64,000 bases of DNA from Theristus sp. LFF4_11 (GCA_030248135.1 JASANC010003710.1:104311-168310); one strand, 5' to 3'; shown: positions 24,078-36,475, numbered from the stretch's first letter. The notes: generated by a model not told the origin, from the letters alone. Numbers and translations: made by a program.

Positions 24078-26175
24078 ATGCATGTTGCATATTACCCAAA
24101 GGCACAATCTACACATCCAGAACATCAGAAAATCAGCAAGAAACACCAGGACACACGCGACAGACATGCAACAGCCTCAGCAGTTATGACCTCGACCGTT
24201 TTCACTGCACACACTTGTTCATGTTATTAGTTCTTTTCTGCTGTTTTTGCCAACGTTTTTCAGTTCACTCATGTTTGTACACGTACATACCATGTGTTTG
24301 TGTACATGTACGTGTTCGTGCATAACTCCTTCGTGCATCATTGTCATATCTGCCGCGTGTGCATTCATAATTTCTCTGCTTCATGCAGGTACTCTTTTTT
24401 GCGCGTGCGCTCTCCACAGAAGCTTTTGCAGTTTCTACCACCTTCTTCATGGCGTTGTCAGTTTTTTGGATTTTTGTTTATTTCACCCTAAAATCACCTC
24501 AGTTCAGAATTTTAGCAATCTTGTTTTTAGATAGTGTCGGGGTTTCTGTTTATGGTGATTGCGTGTAATTGAACGGTTCACGGTTTCTGCAAACAAGCGC
24601 ATAGCACTGTTCTCAGCACAGGACGCAGACTTAAACCTCGTGCAAAATGTTTTTTTAGAGGTGACGTATCGTTAATTGTTAAAGGTCGCATAAAAACGAT
24701 TGCAAAAGATGTTTTTGTCGCTGTAAATGTACATCAGCTGCAGTTCTCTGAGTTGTAATTTTTCAAAACATGGCGTCGCCAAAAACCATTTCTTGTACGT
24801 CATGGAATGTGCAGTGAACATTTTATCATCGCAAATTATCTCCCCAGCATGCGCACATTGTATTTTTCATCTTTACAACGCGCGTGTACCACCAGTATTT
24901 TGTGTTTTTTTAGTATTTGGTTTGTAAAATTCGGTTTAGGCTCAAGAATGCAGCATGTGGTTAGCATTTTGCTAGCTTTGCAGCATTCGGTGCTGTTACA
25001 AGTTGCACGTCGCAGACTTTATCACTAAAGGTTCAATCGCATTTCTGTATATCACATGAAATAGTCGGAAAAATGCCCGAAGGGCATAAAAAGGCCAAAT
25101 ATTAGGTATTTCAGATTGTGACAAATAGAAAAGGTTGACGCAAGGTTTTTTCAAGAAAATGTATTTATAAAATTGCGGCGACAAAAATTTGTGGAAACGG
25201 AAATAATTTCAGCGCCTGGACAATGACAAAATGTATTGGCGCAAATAATAATTCTGCGTCTATTTTTTTCTATCTCAAAGAGTTTATTCCATTAGGGCCC
25301 CAATTCAGTACCCGTTTTTAGCCCGTTCTTTTGATTTTCCAGTGCAGGTCTCCGTACGAGTCCACAACAATTCCCGTTTAGGATTCGCAAGGTGTATGTT
25401 CTAAACATTCATATTTTAGACATTTAGCATTTTCATTTTCATTCCAAACATTCAGCACCTCGAATAACCTCAGAGTCTCAGTTTTCAGGCTGTTCTTGTG
25501 ATTTTGCAGTCCGGTCCCCGAATGTGAATAATACGTCCCGTTACGGGTCCGAGTGATATAAAAGACGTAAATTACAATTTGAAAACTTCCATATTCGTAA
25601 TCAGCCCCTCGAATAACCTAAGAGTATCTGTTTTCAGCCAGTTCGTGCGGTTTTCTAGTGCGGGTCTTGTGCAGGAATGATAGACCCGTTGCGGGTACGA
25701 GTGGTTTAAATAACCCCCGAGTACCCGTTTTCAGCTTGTTCCTGTGATTTTCCAGTCCTGGCCCTGTGCTGCCGCGCCTCCAACGATTCTTTAATTTTGA
25801 GTTGCTCCATCTTACGGCCTGTCCTTGTATTTCTATCGAGTTTCAAAATTGAAAATTGGCGGTTGTGCCGTGTTGTTTTATTTCGGGATAATTTTACTTT
25901 GGATACAGTTGAACTTTGCTACAACGTTTTTTCTGTTTTTATTGCGCAACCGGCTTTGTTTAAGTGACATGACCTCTTTAAAAAAAATTTTTGCATACGC
26001 GATATAGGCTTTGTTGTATCTGATTTACTTGCAACACGTCAGTCTTTTCTGCTGTTACCGGTTCCATTTGTGTTACACTCTAATCTCAAAAAACACCAGA
26101 TAGTTCTAGAATTCGCTGCAATTTTATTGTCAAAAAATAAAATTGGTAAATAAAATTAATCGCGTGTTGCCCAGC
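24078..26175. other. Intergenic region with degenerate tandem repeat
   Basis: From 24078 to about 25300 I see no gene. From about 25305 to 25790 four degenerate copies of a roughly 130-170 bp unit occur, each with a core like CCGTTTTCAGC..GTTC..GTGATTTTCCAGT, at about 25311, 25478, 25622 and 25716. The hydrolase gene starts at 26176. Confidence 0.5.
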
Positions 26176-28891
26176 ATGGCTGCCGGTGATGAAGAGAGGT
26201 TTGATGTGAAAGAGACGCAGTTATTGATTTCTGGTTGCAAAGTTAACTATGTCAAGTATGGCACTGGTCCGACAAATGTCCTCTGTATCACTGGAACGCT
26301 AGGTAACTTTATGTTATTCATTTGATTTAGTTATTCAAAAATGTAACAATCAGTGAGCAATTTGCGTTTTTTTATTGCAATGTTTTCTTTTTCCTCAATT
26401 CATGACAAGATATTGCCATCAGAATTTCAATGAAGAACATATTTCCAGGAACATGGGCTGACTTTGGTCCGCTGTTTGAGAAGTTCGATCCAGCGAAATA
26501 TACCGTTGTTGCGTTTGACCCGCCCGGCTACGGTAAAAGCAGACCGCCGGAACGAAAATATACCGCAGTGACGAACATACAGGACGCCCGAACGGGACAC
26601 ACTATTATGAAGGCAAATTTGGTTTTTTATTGTGGGATTCAATCTCATTATCAATGTAGTTTCATTTTGGATTTATATTATTTCACGTTTTTATCAATTG
26701 AGACAATTATTTTCATGATGATCTCTTGACTTAAGCTGTATTTTTCAGGAATTAAACGCATTACCGTTCGCAATACTCGGCTGGTCGGAAGGAATGCGAA
26801 CTGCGACTGCGCTCGCGGCCCAATTCCGGTCAGACGTCACCAAAGTTGTCGCCTGGGGCGGTGTCGCCTACATCACTGAGCACATTGCCACCTGGTTCAA
26901 AAGTAAACACTCTTTTATCATCCATGAAAGAGAGTCAATGAGTAAAACTACGTGTACTTTCAATTTTAGCCGTGAGCGGAGTCATGCTAAAAGAAAGTGT
27001 CCGAACAGATGTCCGCTGCCTGTTATCCTTTTAATTAAACGTGTCGTAATATGCATTTCAACGCACAGACAGGCAAAACGTTTCACGGCTGCGCGGCAAT
27101 CTTCAATCACCAAAACTGAACGTTTTCTGACAGCAGTTTTGTGGAAGAACATGAAAAACAAAACTTATCAGAATTTTGTTCCACGAACGAAATTATTTTA
27201 TTCGGACCACTACGTTTGGCCGTGAAACAATAAGCTCGTTCAGTTTCCCACAGCTTTTCCACAGATCCATTCAGCATCACTCCGCCTTCTTCGCACAAAA
27301 GATAATGCATGGTTGTCTGGAAATAAAATCGGCAACAGCACACCACTCGGCGCTTTGGGCCACTTTTATTTACGAGACACGGACACCGCTCGTAGGACAC
27401 TCAGGCGGACAGGACAGGACATCGGACCCCTATGACATCGTTTTTTGCGATGTGTCTTCCGAACATATTCGCACGTTAGTCATGTTGGATAATTTGTTTT
27501 GCAGAAATGCGCGATGTGAACACGTGGTCTGACCCGGAGCAGGTGCAGGCGTTTGCGAAACACTATGAAGACGACTATTTCAGAAGAGTATGGACGGCAC
27601 AGTCTGACTTCTACACAAAGTAAGCCAATCAGTGTCGTGTCACCGTGTGCTTCGTGTTTGATCACTAGCGCTGAAACGTTCGCGTCAGTAAAGTCTTGGT
27701 CGGAAGACAATGTGATCGGTAAAAGTCAACGAATGTTTCATAGTCGCAAAATCGCATCAGTTTTCCCCAGTGAAACATTAACTGCAAAATTGCGCGTGTC
27801 TATCGGTGTGTACAGCATGGCCGAATAAATGAGGCAGTCCATCAAGGCGGGATCAGCCGCAGACTAGGAGTTGTCTTTTTCAAAAAAGCCAACGTAATTC
27901 CCAATCATGTGTACAAGGGATAAAGAATGAACAGAATAGCGCGGGTAATCCATTAGTTTAAAAAAACGCGTCGAATTTGGCACACAATTCAGTTTCTGAA
28001 CGTCTTTTTTCTTTCATTCAAAATTCGCGCGCTCCTTGCACCCTGAAAAAAGCTGCCATGTTTAACCGGCCATACCGTACGTCAGTGTTTATTGGTCACT
28101 GTTCAATCAAACAGTACTAAGTTATTTATAACCGAGCTCCGAGCACACATCTTTCGACTAAAACGCTGCATATGGGTATTTGTTGCAACAATTTTAAAAT
28201 TGTTTATCCGTTCATGTCAATCAACCATCGGAAGTTCGTTTCAGATGTTTTTTTGGCTTGCAGTATCTACCAAATGGTGCCAAATGGTAATTTGATGCTG
28301 GACATTCTGCCTCGAGTGCACGCTCCGTATTTGGTCATTTATTGTGCCAAAGACCACATGCTCGGTACATCAATCCTGCCGCAGTTGAATGAAATCGTCA
28401 AAAAAGTGAAAAACGGCAGGTGAGTTACTGAAAATCAACTAGGTATTCGACTTTTCCAGCGACAGTTCTTCATTTCTCGCAGCGAAGTGCACTTCTATTT
28501 CTATAACACACTTGAGACTCCAAATAGTGCAGTAACAAGTGCTCTTAAAATTAGCATTTTGACGACTTCGCACAACAAATAGGCTACACCAAAATGGTGA
28601 AAATGCTAGTTTTGTTGGGCTACCAGTAGTAATTTGTTGAGTAAGCATTCACAGGGCACTGTGATGCAGGAAAGTTGTGTGACCAGTTGCGGGAAAAAGA
28701 CGCAAAAGCCAGAATTGCTGAAAAAGTTGCGAGCGAGGCATTTCAGAAAATCAAGATTTTTTCGCAAACGTTTTGACTGTACAAAAAAGTTGGATTTCAG
28801 GTTGATTGAGAAACCAGACGGGGGTCACAATGTACATATTCAGCATGCTGAGTGGTTTGCGAAAACCGTCTTGGATTTTTTGGCGCAGTGA
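26176..28891 (+). CDS. BPHL: Alpha/beta hydrolase, valacyclovir hydrolase (BPHL) type
   Basis: Seven exons: 26176-26302, 26449-26612, 26749-26902, 26970-26996, 27505-27619, 28264-28419, 28801-28891; total 834 nt, 277 residues, close to the usual BPHL length. All junctions keep frame. The fold's landmarks are in order: FDPPGYGKSRPPERKY in the N-terminal half, nucleophile elbow GWSEGM (Ser), CAKDHML with the acid Asp, and PDGGHNVHIQHAEWF with the catalytic His. BPHL enzymes hydrolyse esters and homocysteine thiolactone, often in mitochondria; the substrate here is not known. Exon 2 uses a GC donor (AAG|GCAAAT) and exon 4 is only 27 nt. Introns 4 and 5 hold an inverted-repeat element and a MITE. 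The start Met was chosen because it precedes the conserved ISGCKVNYVKYG strand. Confidence 0.9.
27065..27320. repeat. Dispersed inverted-repeat element, copy 1 (BPHL intron 4)
   Basis: Matches 56732-56988 in the P450 gene over about 250 bp. Contains inverted pairs GTTTCACGGC / GCCGTGAAAC and ACTGAACG / CGTTCAGT, so it can fold back. No coding sequence. Confidence 0.7.
27811..28079. mobile_element. ATGGCCGA-type MITE, copy 2 (BPHL intron 5)
   Basis: Ends TACAGCATGGCCGAATAAAT and, inverted, TACGGTATGGCCGGTTAAAC. Interior matches copies 3 and 4 closely, including the AGGCAGTCCATCAAGGCGGG block. Opposite orientation to copy 1. Confidence 0.85.
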
Positions 28892-30325
28892 AATCGTAGA
28901 TTTTGCTTTTTTGTTTGCAATTCAAAATCACATTGCTGTTATATCATTTATGTCATGTCCCTGCACCTGCTTTATTTTTCCATTGTTCCACTGCATTTGC
29001 AATTTATAAATGTGTGAAAGTGTGTACTTATCTGGATATTTCATTTCTGTTTTATGCCGCATCAGCTAGTTATTTTAAAACTATACGTCCCAAAACCGAC
29101 AGTGTGCCGTATTTCCTCAAAATGACCGTACAGTACACAATTAAGAACCGGCCGGAACCACCAGAATAAACATTTTGGTAATACGTCTTGTCTCCTGGCG
29201 AAAAATAGATTTTGCTTAAATTTGGTATGGAGCTCCCAGCAACATGCCAATCTTCTGGTGTGGCGCTACATGGCTCAAAATTTGGGTAGGTCGGGAAAAA
29301 AACGCAATTTCTAATGCCTTGTGAAAAATATGACCTGCTAACGCCTTTTGTTGGTATCAATATGAAAAATATAATATTTTGCAAAAAGGCTTTCATGTGG
29401 TGTGTTTATTTTTTGGACCGCGTTATACAGAGTGGTCCAAAAGTAATGGGTACAACTTTGAATCGCTCTAACTCGCCAACCGTTGGACCGTTTAAGCTAA
29501 AATTTTAGTCGTTAAAGAAAAATTGTTTTTGATTGGGAAAGAAAAAAAATTTGAAAAATTTTTTTTTTTAAAAAAAAAAAGGGGTTTGGGGGATGGGGTT
29601 GTGGGTTTTGGTGTGGGTGGGAATCATGCGGATGCGCGAGCGAGCGTAGCGAGCGGAGAGCGCATCACGCATAATATGAGCCGTTATCCCCTCGCGCGCT
29701 TTTTTCAAAGTTGCTCGCTGCGTCCTGCGAGCATAGATAAGTATAAGCCACAAACTTGGTTCCGTGCACACGAAACGAACACCCAAAGTTGTGCTTGGAG
29801 CCGCGAAAAAATTTTTATCCGACTACTTTTCATACGCTGTAGACACGAAAAACCTATTCTGAAAACAGTGTTACTTCTTTCCCTTTGTCCTTTTTTTTTT
29901 CAGGTATGTAATCAACATGTGTTCGCCCTTTCAATTTTTGCCTGCGACACTTTCACAGTCGAACAAAAATGTTCCCTGGGGTAATTCCACCCGGAGATTT
30001 TGAAAATTGAGTTAATTTTTTACCCCGACCCTGTTTTTGGGTAAAAATTGGGCATTTTTAATTGTTCGGAGGGTTTTCACCTGGTTTTAAGTGTTCGCCC
30101 TTTCAATTTTTAGCTGGGACACTTTCACAGTTGAACAAAAATGTTTCCTAGGGTAATTTCATCCGTATTTTTTGAAAATTTAGTTATTTTTTTTGCCCGG
30201 GCACTTTTTTGAGTCAAAATTGTGCATTCTTTGAAAGTTCGTAGCATTTTGACTGGGTATCAGTTTTTCACTCTTACAAATTTTGTCTGAGCTGCGAAAA
30301 ATAGTAGGAAAAAAGTCTAGTCCGT
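28892..30325. other. Intergenic region, no gene; one transposon-like end and a two-copy tandem repeat
   Basis: Around 29430 a sequence CAGAGTGGTCCAAAAGTAAT resembles a mariner-type inverted end, but its partner was not found. About 29640-29745 is GC-rich with repeated GCGAGC motifs. At 29919 and 30091 two copies of a 172-bp unit begin with GTGTTCGCCCTTTCAATTTT. No exon recognised. Confidence 0.5.
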
Positions 30326-31215
30326 AGTAATTCAATGCGCTGATCACGGATTTTGGGTTAGTTTTCTTACGTGAGCAACTCTAGATGCTGAATCGTGACG
30401 ATTTCGGGCGAATCGGCCGTCGAAATTGGCGAAATCGGTCCAGAAACGAAAAACAAGAAAAGATTGTTTTCCAGGGTAATTCAATGCGCTGATCACGGAT
30501 TTTGGGTTAGTTTTCTTACGTGAGCAACTCTAGATACCGAATCGTGACGATTTCGGGCGAATCGGCCGTCGAAATTGGCGAAATCGGTCCAGAAACGAAA
30601 AACAAGAAAAGGGTGTTTTCCAGGGTAATTCAATGCGCTGATTACGGATTTTGGGTTAGTTTTCTTACGTGAGCAACTCTAGATACTGAATCGTGACGAT
30701 TTCGGGCGAATCGGCCGTGGAAATTGGCGAAATCGGCCCAGAAACGAAAAATAAGAAAAGGATGTTTTCCAGGGTAATTCAATGCGCTGATCACGGATTT
30801 TGTGTTAGTTTTTTTATGTGAGCAACTCTAGATACTGAATCGTGACGATTTCGGGCGAATCGGCCGTGGAAATTGGCGAAATTGGTCCAGAAATGAAAAA
30901 CAAAAAAAACGGTGTTTTCCATGGTTATTAAATACACTGATCACGGATTTTGTGATAGTTTTTTCATGTGAGCAACTCTAGATACCGAATCGTGACGATT
31001 TCGGGCGAATCGGCCGTGGAATTTAGTGAAACCGGTCCAGAAATGAAAAACAAGAAGTCGGTGTTTTCTATGGTAATTCATTGCGCCGATCACGGCTTTT
31101 GGGTCAGTTTTCTTATGTGAGCAATTTCTAGGTACTGAATCGTGACGATTTTGGGCGAATCGGCCGTAGAAATAGCATAGACGAAATTGGCCTAAAAACG
31201 AAAAATGAAAAACCT
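30326..31215. repeat. Tandem satellite, six units of about 150 bp
   Basis: Units begin with GTAATTCAATGCGCTGATCA or close variants at 30326, 30476, 30625, 30774, 30924 and 31073. The first three or four units are nearly identical; the later ones are increasingly diverged. The shared core includes CGTGACGATTTCGGGCGAAT. No open frame runs through the array. Confidence 0.9.
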
Positions 31216-31280
31216 GAGTTGTGTGCCCAACGTATTGTGATTTTGGTCCGACCTTCGGGGCTTATGTAAAAGTCAGAATA

Positions 31281-32312
31281 TTATCTAAAAATGCGGGAGA
31301 CGCATATAAAAGGAGGAATATGGCCTTGTGTAAGCAGTGAAAGACTTGGCTCGACAACCTTTTCAAGTCTCTGATGTGGTACACACGGATACAAGTACAT
31401 AAGAGTCATATTTTTGCGCCGTTTATTTTTTATTTAGATTGCAAGTGGCAACCCTCGTACATTGTAGACAAATGAAACTTTCACATTTGCCTTTTTCTAG
31501 CATTTAGCGACCTCTAAAACCACTAAAATGACGATCAGACTTTAGATCGCTGACACTGGTTTGCACAAAGTGTATCGCAGAGGCATTGGGAACGCAAGGT
31601 CTCCTTCTGTGGCAGTGACTCACCGGTTTATCCTGGCACAAGAGTTTGGTAAAAAGGGTGAAAATCAACGGAAGACAACACTTTTTGCACTGGTGCTGCT
31701 GTATGCACAGCGGTGCGTACGTTAGCAACAACGATAAAGCTACATGCAGCAATGTTTTGCAATCTCTGATGTTTCTGTTTTTTGCACAGAATTTACAGTA
31801 TAGCCGATTAAACATGGCAGCTTTTTTCAGGGTGCAAGGAGCGCGCGAATTTTGAATAAAAGAGAAAGAAGTTCAGAAACCAAATTGTATGCCAAATTTG
31901 ACGCGTTTTTTAAGCTAATGGATTATCCGTATTATTCTGTTTATTCTTTCTCCCTTGCACACATGATTGGAAATTATGTTGGCATTTTTGAAAAAGACAA
32001 CTCCTAGTCAGCGACTAATCCCGCCTTGACGGACTGCCTCATTTATTCGGCCATGCTGTTCAGAATTTCGCACATGATGTGATTTTAGACTAAACTGAAG
32101 AGGACAATTGAAAAATATCTAGATAACTTCAAAATTTTTACGCTTTTCAACAAGCTTGTAAACAACAAACGCGGCGCAAAAATATGACTCTTATGTACTT
32201 GTATCCGTGTGTACCACATCAGAGACTTGAAAAGGTTGTCGAGCCAAGTCTTTCACTGCTTACACAAGGCCATATTCCTCCTTTTATATGCGTCTCCCGC
32301 ATTTTTAGATAA
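31281..32312. mobile_element. Terminal-inverted-repeat element with a nested MITE
   Basis: Arms 31281-31423 and 32168-32312 are inverted copies of about 144 bp, with TTATCTAAAAATGCGGGAGA at the outer ends. The interior is interrupted by a MITE (31795-32060). A partial second copy lies at about 34290-34670. The right end abuts the poly-T tract where the DEG/ENaC gene stops. Confidence 0.8.
31794..32060. mobile_element. ATGGCCGA-type MITE, copy 3, with 8-bp direct repeats
   Basis: Flanked by perfect direct repeats CAGAATTT at 31787-31794 and 32061-32068, which fits the 8-bp target duplication of hAT-type elements. The first base given here overlaps the left repeat by one. The related element at about 34290-34670 has an uninterrupted CAGAATTT at 34438-34445, an empty or differently resolved site. 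Confidence 0.8.
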
Positions 32313-32344
32313 TAAATTTTTTTTTTTTTTTTTTTTGGTTTGTT

Positions 32345-35300
32345 TTTTTAATTGTTCGCACGGCAGCACACAGTCGCACTCCTTTGGTATGTCATACATA
32401 TCCCAGAGATAGCCCATGTTGTCCGCTTGCAACAGCGGTTGCACGCACGACGTTGCCAATTCCGGGTCGCACATTTCGGTTGTCTGGAGAACAGTTGTAT
32501 ACACTTTGATGAAACTCTCCGAAAAAAAAACCGAAAATCCTTAAAAAATGCATTACCGAACCGATTCATCGAGATTCTCCGACGGCAGCAGTCCGATCTG
32601 AATGCAGCCGCACGTGCGTCGCGTCATGTTCGCAATGCACTCCGTGAAACAGTCCTCGTACGTGTACGATTTGAAAAACTTCAGCCTGAAAACGTCTGCT
32701 CTCCACTGTGCAAAACCGAACACAGTGCCATATGATGGACCAAGTTTCACAACAACAAAAAACATCTCTAACACTCGATTGTTTGCACAGCTCGAGTTTG
32801 TGTTCGTCGGCTTCAACGTCTGATAGATTGGGTCCAACTTGATGATTGCGTGCGTCGCCGGGAACACGTTGACCGGACTGAAGAAAAAGGAGACACTAAC
32901 ATTTGTGGCATATTGTAAAAAATTGTCGAAGATGGATAAAGTTCAACATTTTGTTGAGTGAACCGCCGTTACATTGTTCTGAATGAGTCGGCAATGGATG
33001 CGCAGCAAAAATTAATTGAATGGTTAATTTAAATAAAGTTGTCAGAATATTGATGAAGAAACACTTTTCCTTCGGCGACCTTGCGGATATGTAGACGCCT
33101 GAGGATGGGTGATTGATGTGTATCTGAACGCCCATGTCTGGATTTGTGTTCAGCATGGTTTTTGGGTAGTGCCTCCGCCACGTGTTCATGAAGATCTTGA
33201 TGCCACCGTTCGGCCCCGGAATCACTTGACGCATCGGCTTGACGTTTTTGATCACGAAACACTTTCCTGGTGTTATGAGCAATTAATGGCAATTTTCAGT
33301 TCAGTTGTTGATGGATGAATCCTTGACAAACCGGATTGTCGTACCCGCATCACTCAGTATTGAAATGGAGCAACAAGGAAATTCGGACCCTTGAAACATG
33401 CATCCTTTCAACGTTTGATCACAGTTGAAACCGTTGTCCAGGAACCTGAATGTATCGCATGATGAGCCGTAAGAGTGCAGGGGAATCACAGAAGCGGCTC
33501 TCTCTGTAACAAACCATTGCGTCAGACTGAATGCTGATTGATTGTTGAAGCCCATTCGGTTAAGGAATTGTTTGTATTCGATTTCAAGCACACGCTGTCG
33601 CTGACGTAGATTGTAGTTGTTGTAGAAAAGGTACATGCCCTGAAACGAAAACGCTCTGGCAGGCATTAACAAACAAATGTTAGAGCTTTAGAGCTTTAGA
33701 GTTGACGCATTTTTACGGAACTTTGTAAAATCACTATTTTATTTGTCAACTTGTAGAATTATGCAATTTTTCACTGAAAAAAATGCAGTTTTATACGCTA
33801 AGTTGCCATATCACTTATGTTGCATGATTGATCAATAAGCGGACACTTCAAAAGCGTGCAATCAACGAGTTGCACAAGCCGTACAGCTCATCTGCTTGCC
33901 ACCGGCACCCACTTTGAAAGTGCTCAGCATGTAACTGAGCAGTTCATCATCCAGCTGCATTTCGGTGACTTTCGTCTGATTGACACGCGCGTACGTGCAC
34001 ACGGTGGTGATTGGCAGCTCCAGTGAGGCGTTCTTTCGATACGTCATACGGGTGTTCGATTGGCCTGTCATACAGTTTTAAAGTTCACAAGTTCATTGGT
34101 TCACAGTGTCAGTGATCTAAAGCCTGATTCATTTCTATTTTAGTGGTTTTACCATATGCTTGAGATACAGAAAATGTGAAAATTTGGTTTTCGGTTAAAT
34201 AAAATTAGTTTGCTTGCAAAAATGTGCCATCTTCCGCAGGGTTCCACGCGAGACTTCTTGGTGCAAACGTAAAACCTTCTAATTTTTTAAAATAAGGATA
34301 AACACATGGTGAAAATCAAGAGAAGACAACACATTTTTTTGTCACTGGCGTACGTACTAGCTGTGCGTACGTTAGCAACGATAGAGCTATGCTTACATGA
34401 AGCACCATTTTACAATCTCTGATTTTTTGTTTTTGGACAGAATTTACATAATTTAGCACATGCTTTGATTTCAAACGAAACGGAAGAATTCAATTGAAAG
34501 ATACTTTTAAGGAATTCTTACGTTTTTCAGCAAAACAAACGCCGTGCAAAAATATAACTTTTATGTACTTGTATCCCTGTGCCAGCCACATTAAAGGCTT
34601 GAAAATAGTAGTGAAAGCAAGTTTCTCACTGCTTGCACAAACCCATATTCCACCTTTCCCACTTTCCGTTCCACCTTACAAAGGCATGGTGCTGCTAAGG
34701 ACTACTGAATGACGCAGCGATACCACTGTGACGCAAAAGTGCGCGCGCACCGGCCAAGTAGTCACTGGTGAGACCGATTGAGAGCGCCGCGCAGCAGCCG
34801 GCTGCCGCAAGCCCGAGCGCACTCCAAACGAGCTTCATTGCCGCCGTGCGTGCGTGCTTCACGTCTCGGAGCACCGCAACACTCTCCATGAAGTCGAACA
34901 CCTAAACTGAATAACCGGGCTGTTTTCTTTTGGTTTGTTCACGAGAACCAAAACATGCCGAAATCCACGCCAAAATTTATTCCATGCTAACATTCATACC
35001 AAAATTCACTCCATGCCAAAGTCCATTCCAGGGAACTTCGGAAATAACAACAAATTCATGGCTTTTTCTATGATTTTAAAAATTTTGACACACACAAATT
35101 TTGGCGTGGCATGAAAATTTGGCATAAAGTTAACTTTGGCGTAAATTTTGGCGTGGGTTATGGCACTTTTCAGCGAGAGTCAGAAAACCGACAAAAAACG
35201 ACAAAACAGTTGACGAAGTGTGACATTTTTAATTTTTTGAGTTTTTAATCAAATTTCTATATTTTTTAAACGGGTAACCCTTCCATGCAAACCTGGTCTT

Positions 35301-35499
35301 TTTGCTCGTCATAGTTGCGATGTCTGTGCTCCCATCGGTCATCAAGATATTCACGAATGACCTGGTGCCTTTCACTTTCATCGATATCGTTTTTATCAAC
35401 GATGGTAGGAGGACCGGGTTGCTGCGTGCTGTCAATGCCTTCATCCGATACCAAACTGTCATTTCGGGTGGACATCGCTGTGTTCACACACGTATTCAT
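32345..35499 (-). CDS. DEG/ENaC family sodium channel, truncated before TM2
   Basis: Seven exons, all in phase: 35293-35499, 34751-34901, 33913-34064, 33345-33639, 33080-33266, 32557-32877, and 32345-32514 (open 3' end). About 490 residues are readable. The polar cytoplasmic N-terminus (starting MNTCVNT) leads into FDFMESVAVLRD and TM1 (about residues 91-113, rich in Ala, Leu and Gly). The extracellular part has LPITTVCTY (the family's PAVTIC site), GKCFVIK (like GNCYTFN), KSYTYEDCFTEC, TCGCIQIG and ECDCVLPCEQ (the C-x-C-x-x-PC site near TM2). Family members form trimeric amiloride-sensitive channels for touch, acid or peptide signals. The last strand, TM2 and the GxS selectivity filter are missing: coding ends in a poly-T tract next to a transposon. 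It is either a broken gene or an assembly break. Introns hold transposon copies. Confidence 0.85.
34290..34675. repeat. Partial copy of the 31281-32312 element in DEG/ENaC intron 2
   Basis: Shares with the other copy GTGCGTACGTTAGCAAC, ACAGAATTTAC, and the right arm block with TATGTACTTGTATCC and CACTGCTTGCACAA. The left arm is not seen. It lacks the nested MITE. Confidence 0.65.
34950..35170. repeat. Inverted-repeat stretch in DEG/ENaC intron 1
   Basis: ACGCCAAAATTTATTCCATG on the left and several GGCGT / AAATTTTGGCGT blocks on the right can pair in part. Repeats of TTGGCGT and CATGCC are dense. No coding content. Confidence 0.4.
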
Positions 35500-35879
35500 T
35501 TGTTCTTCTAACTGCCAAAATATTGTGATACCAAAAATGTATCAATCCAAGAAACTTCAACGCATCTTGAGACTTAACAATGCGCTGCTTCATCAATTTA
35601 TTTTGTTTATTTCAACGTTGACGTTTTCTTTGATAAACCTCAGAAGAGCTAACATTCATTTTGTCTGCTTTAGTTAGCATTATTATATTGTTATTATACT
35701 TCACTATATTTGGCCATCCGTTTGCAGTAAGTCAAGTTGCACTTTATTTGAAAATCATTAAATTTAAATCGACCCAACCCAAACAACCCTTTCTGTTGTT
35801 GTGAGAGTTTCAGCAGTTTGCAGTTTCATATGCAATCGACAGAATATTTTTTCAAATCATAAACATAAACCGTGAATTT

Positions 35880-36331
35880 TCGGGTGCATAAAAAGCAAAA
35901 CACCACGAAAAAGAGGGGCCCCACCCCCCACACAAAAAAAAAAAAAACGCGCCCCGCGCCCGGCGAGCCCGGGTGACGCGGGGGGGGTGAAAAAGGGGGG
36001 AAAAACACCACCGCCCGCCGGGGGAAACAAAAAAAAAAAAACCCACACGACAAAAAACACAAGAAAAAAAAAAAAAAAAAAAAAGAACACACAAGAAACA
36101 AGAACAAAAAATTTTTTCAAGCACAGACACCCACACCCCACAACACACCCCAACACCAACCCAAAAAAAAACACACACCACCCCACACACACACACCCAC
36201 AAACAAACACCCCGCCCCCCCCCTCGCCTGGCCCCCCCCAACAAAAAAAAAAAACAAAAACACAAAAACTATAAAATGTTGTGTGTGCGGAAAACAAAAC
36301 AAAAACAAAAAAACAACAAAAAACAAACAAA

Positions 36332-36364
<33 letters not shown>

Positions 36365-36475
36365 CAAAAAAAATACAAAAAAAAACAAAAAAAAAAAACA
36401 AAAAAAAAAAAAAAACACACAAAAAAAAAAAACAAAAAAAAACAAACAAACAAAAACAAAACAAAAAAACCAATC
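35880..36475. repeat. A/C-rich homopolymer block, possible assembly artefact
   Basis: Almost 600 bp made of long A runs broken by single C or G, plus runs of C and G, and a short GC-rich stretch near 35946. The apparent long frames through it translate to Lys/Asn/Thr or Phe/Val homopolymers and are not genes. Base composition is unlike anything else in the window. Confidence 0.75.

Noticed and set aside
29420..29520. Single mariner-like end (CAGAGTGGTCCAAAAG)
   Set aside because: No matching inverted end was found nearby, so no element could be delimited.
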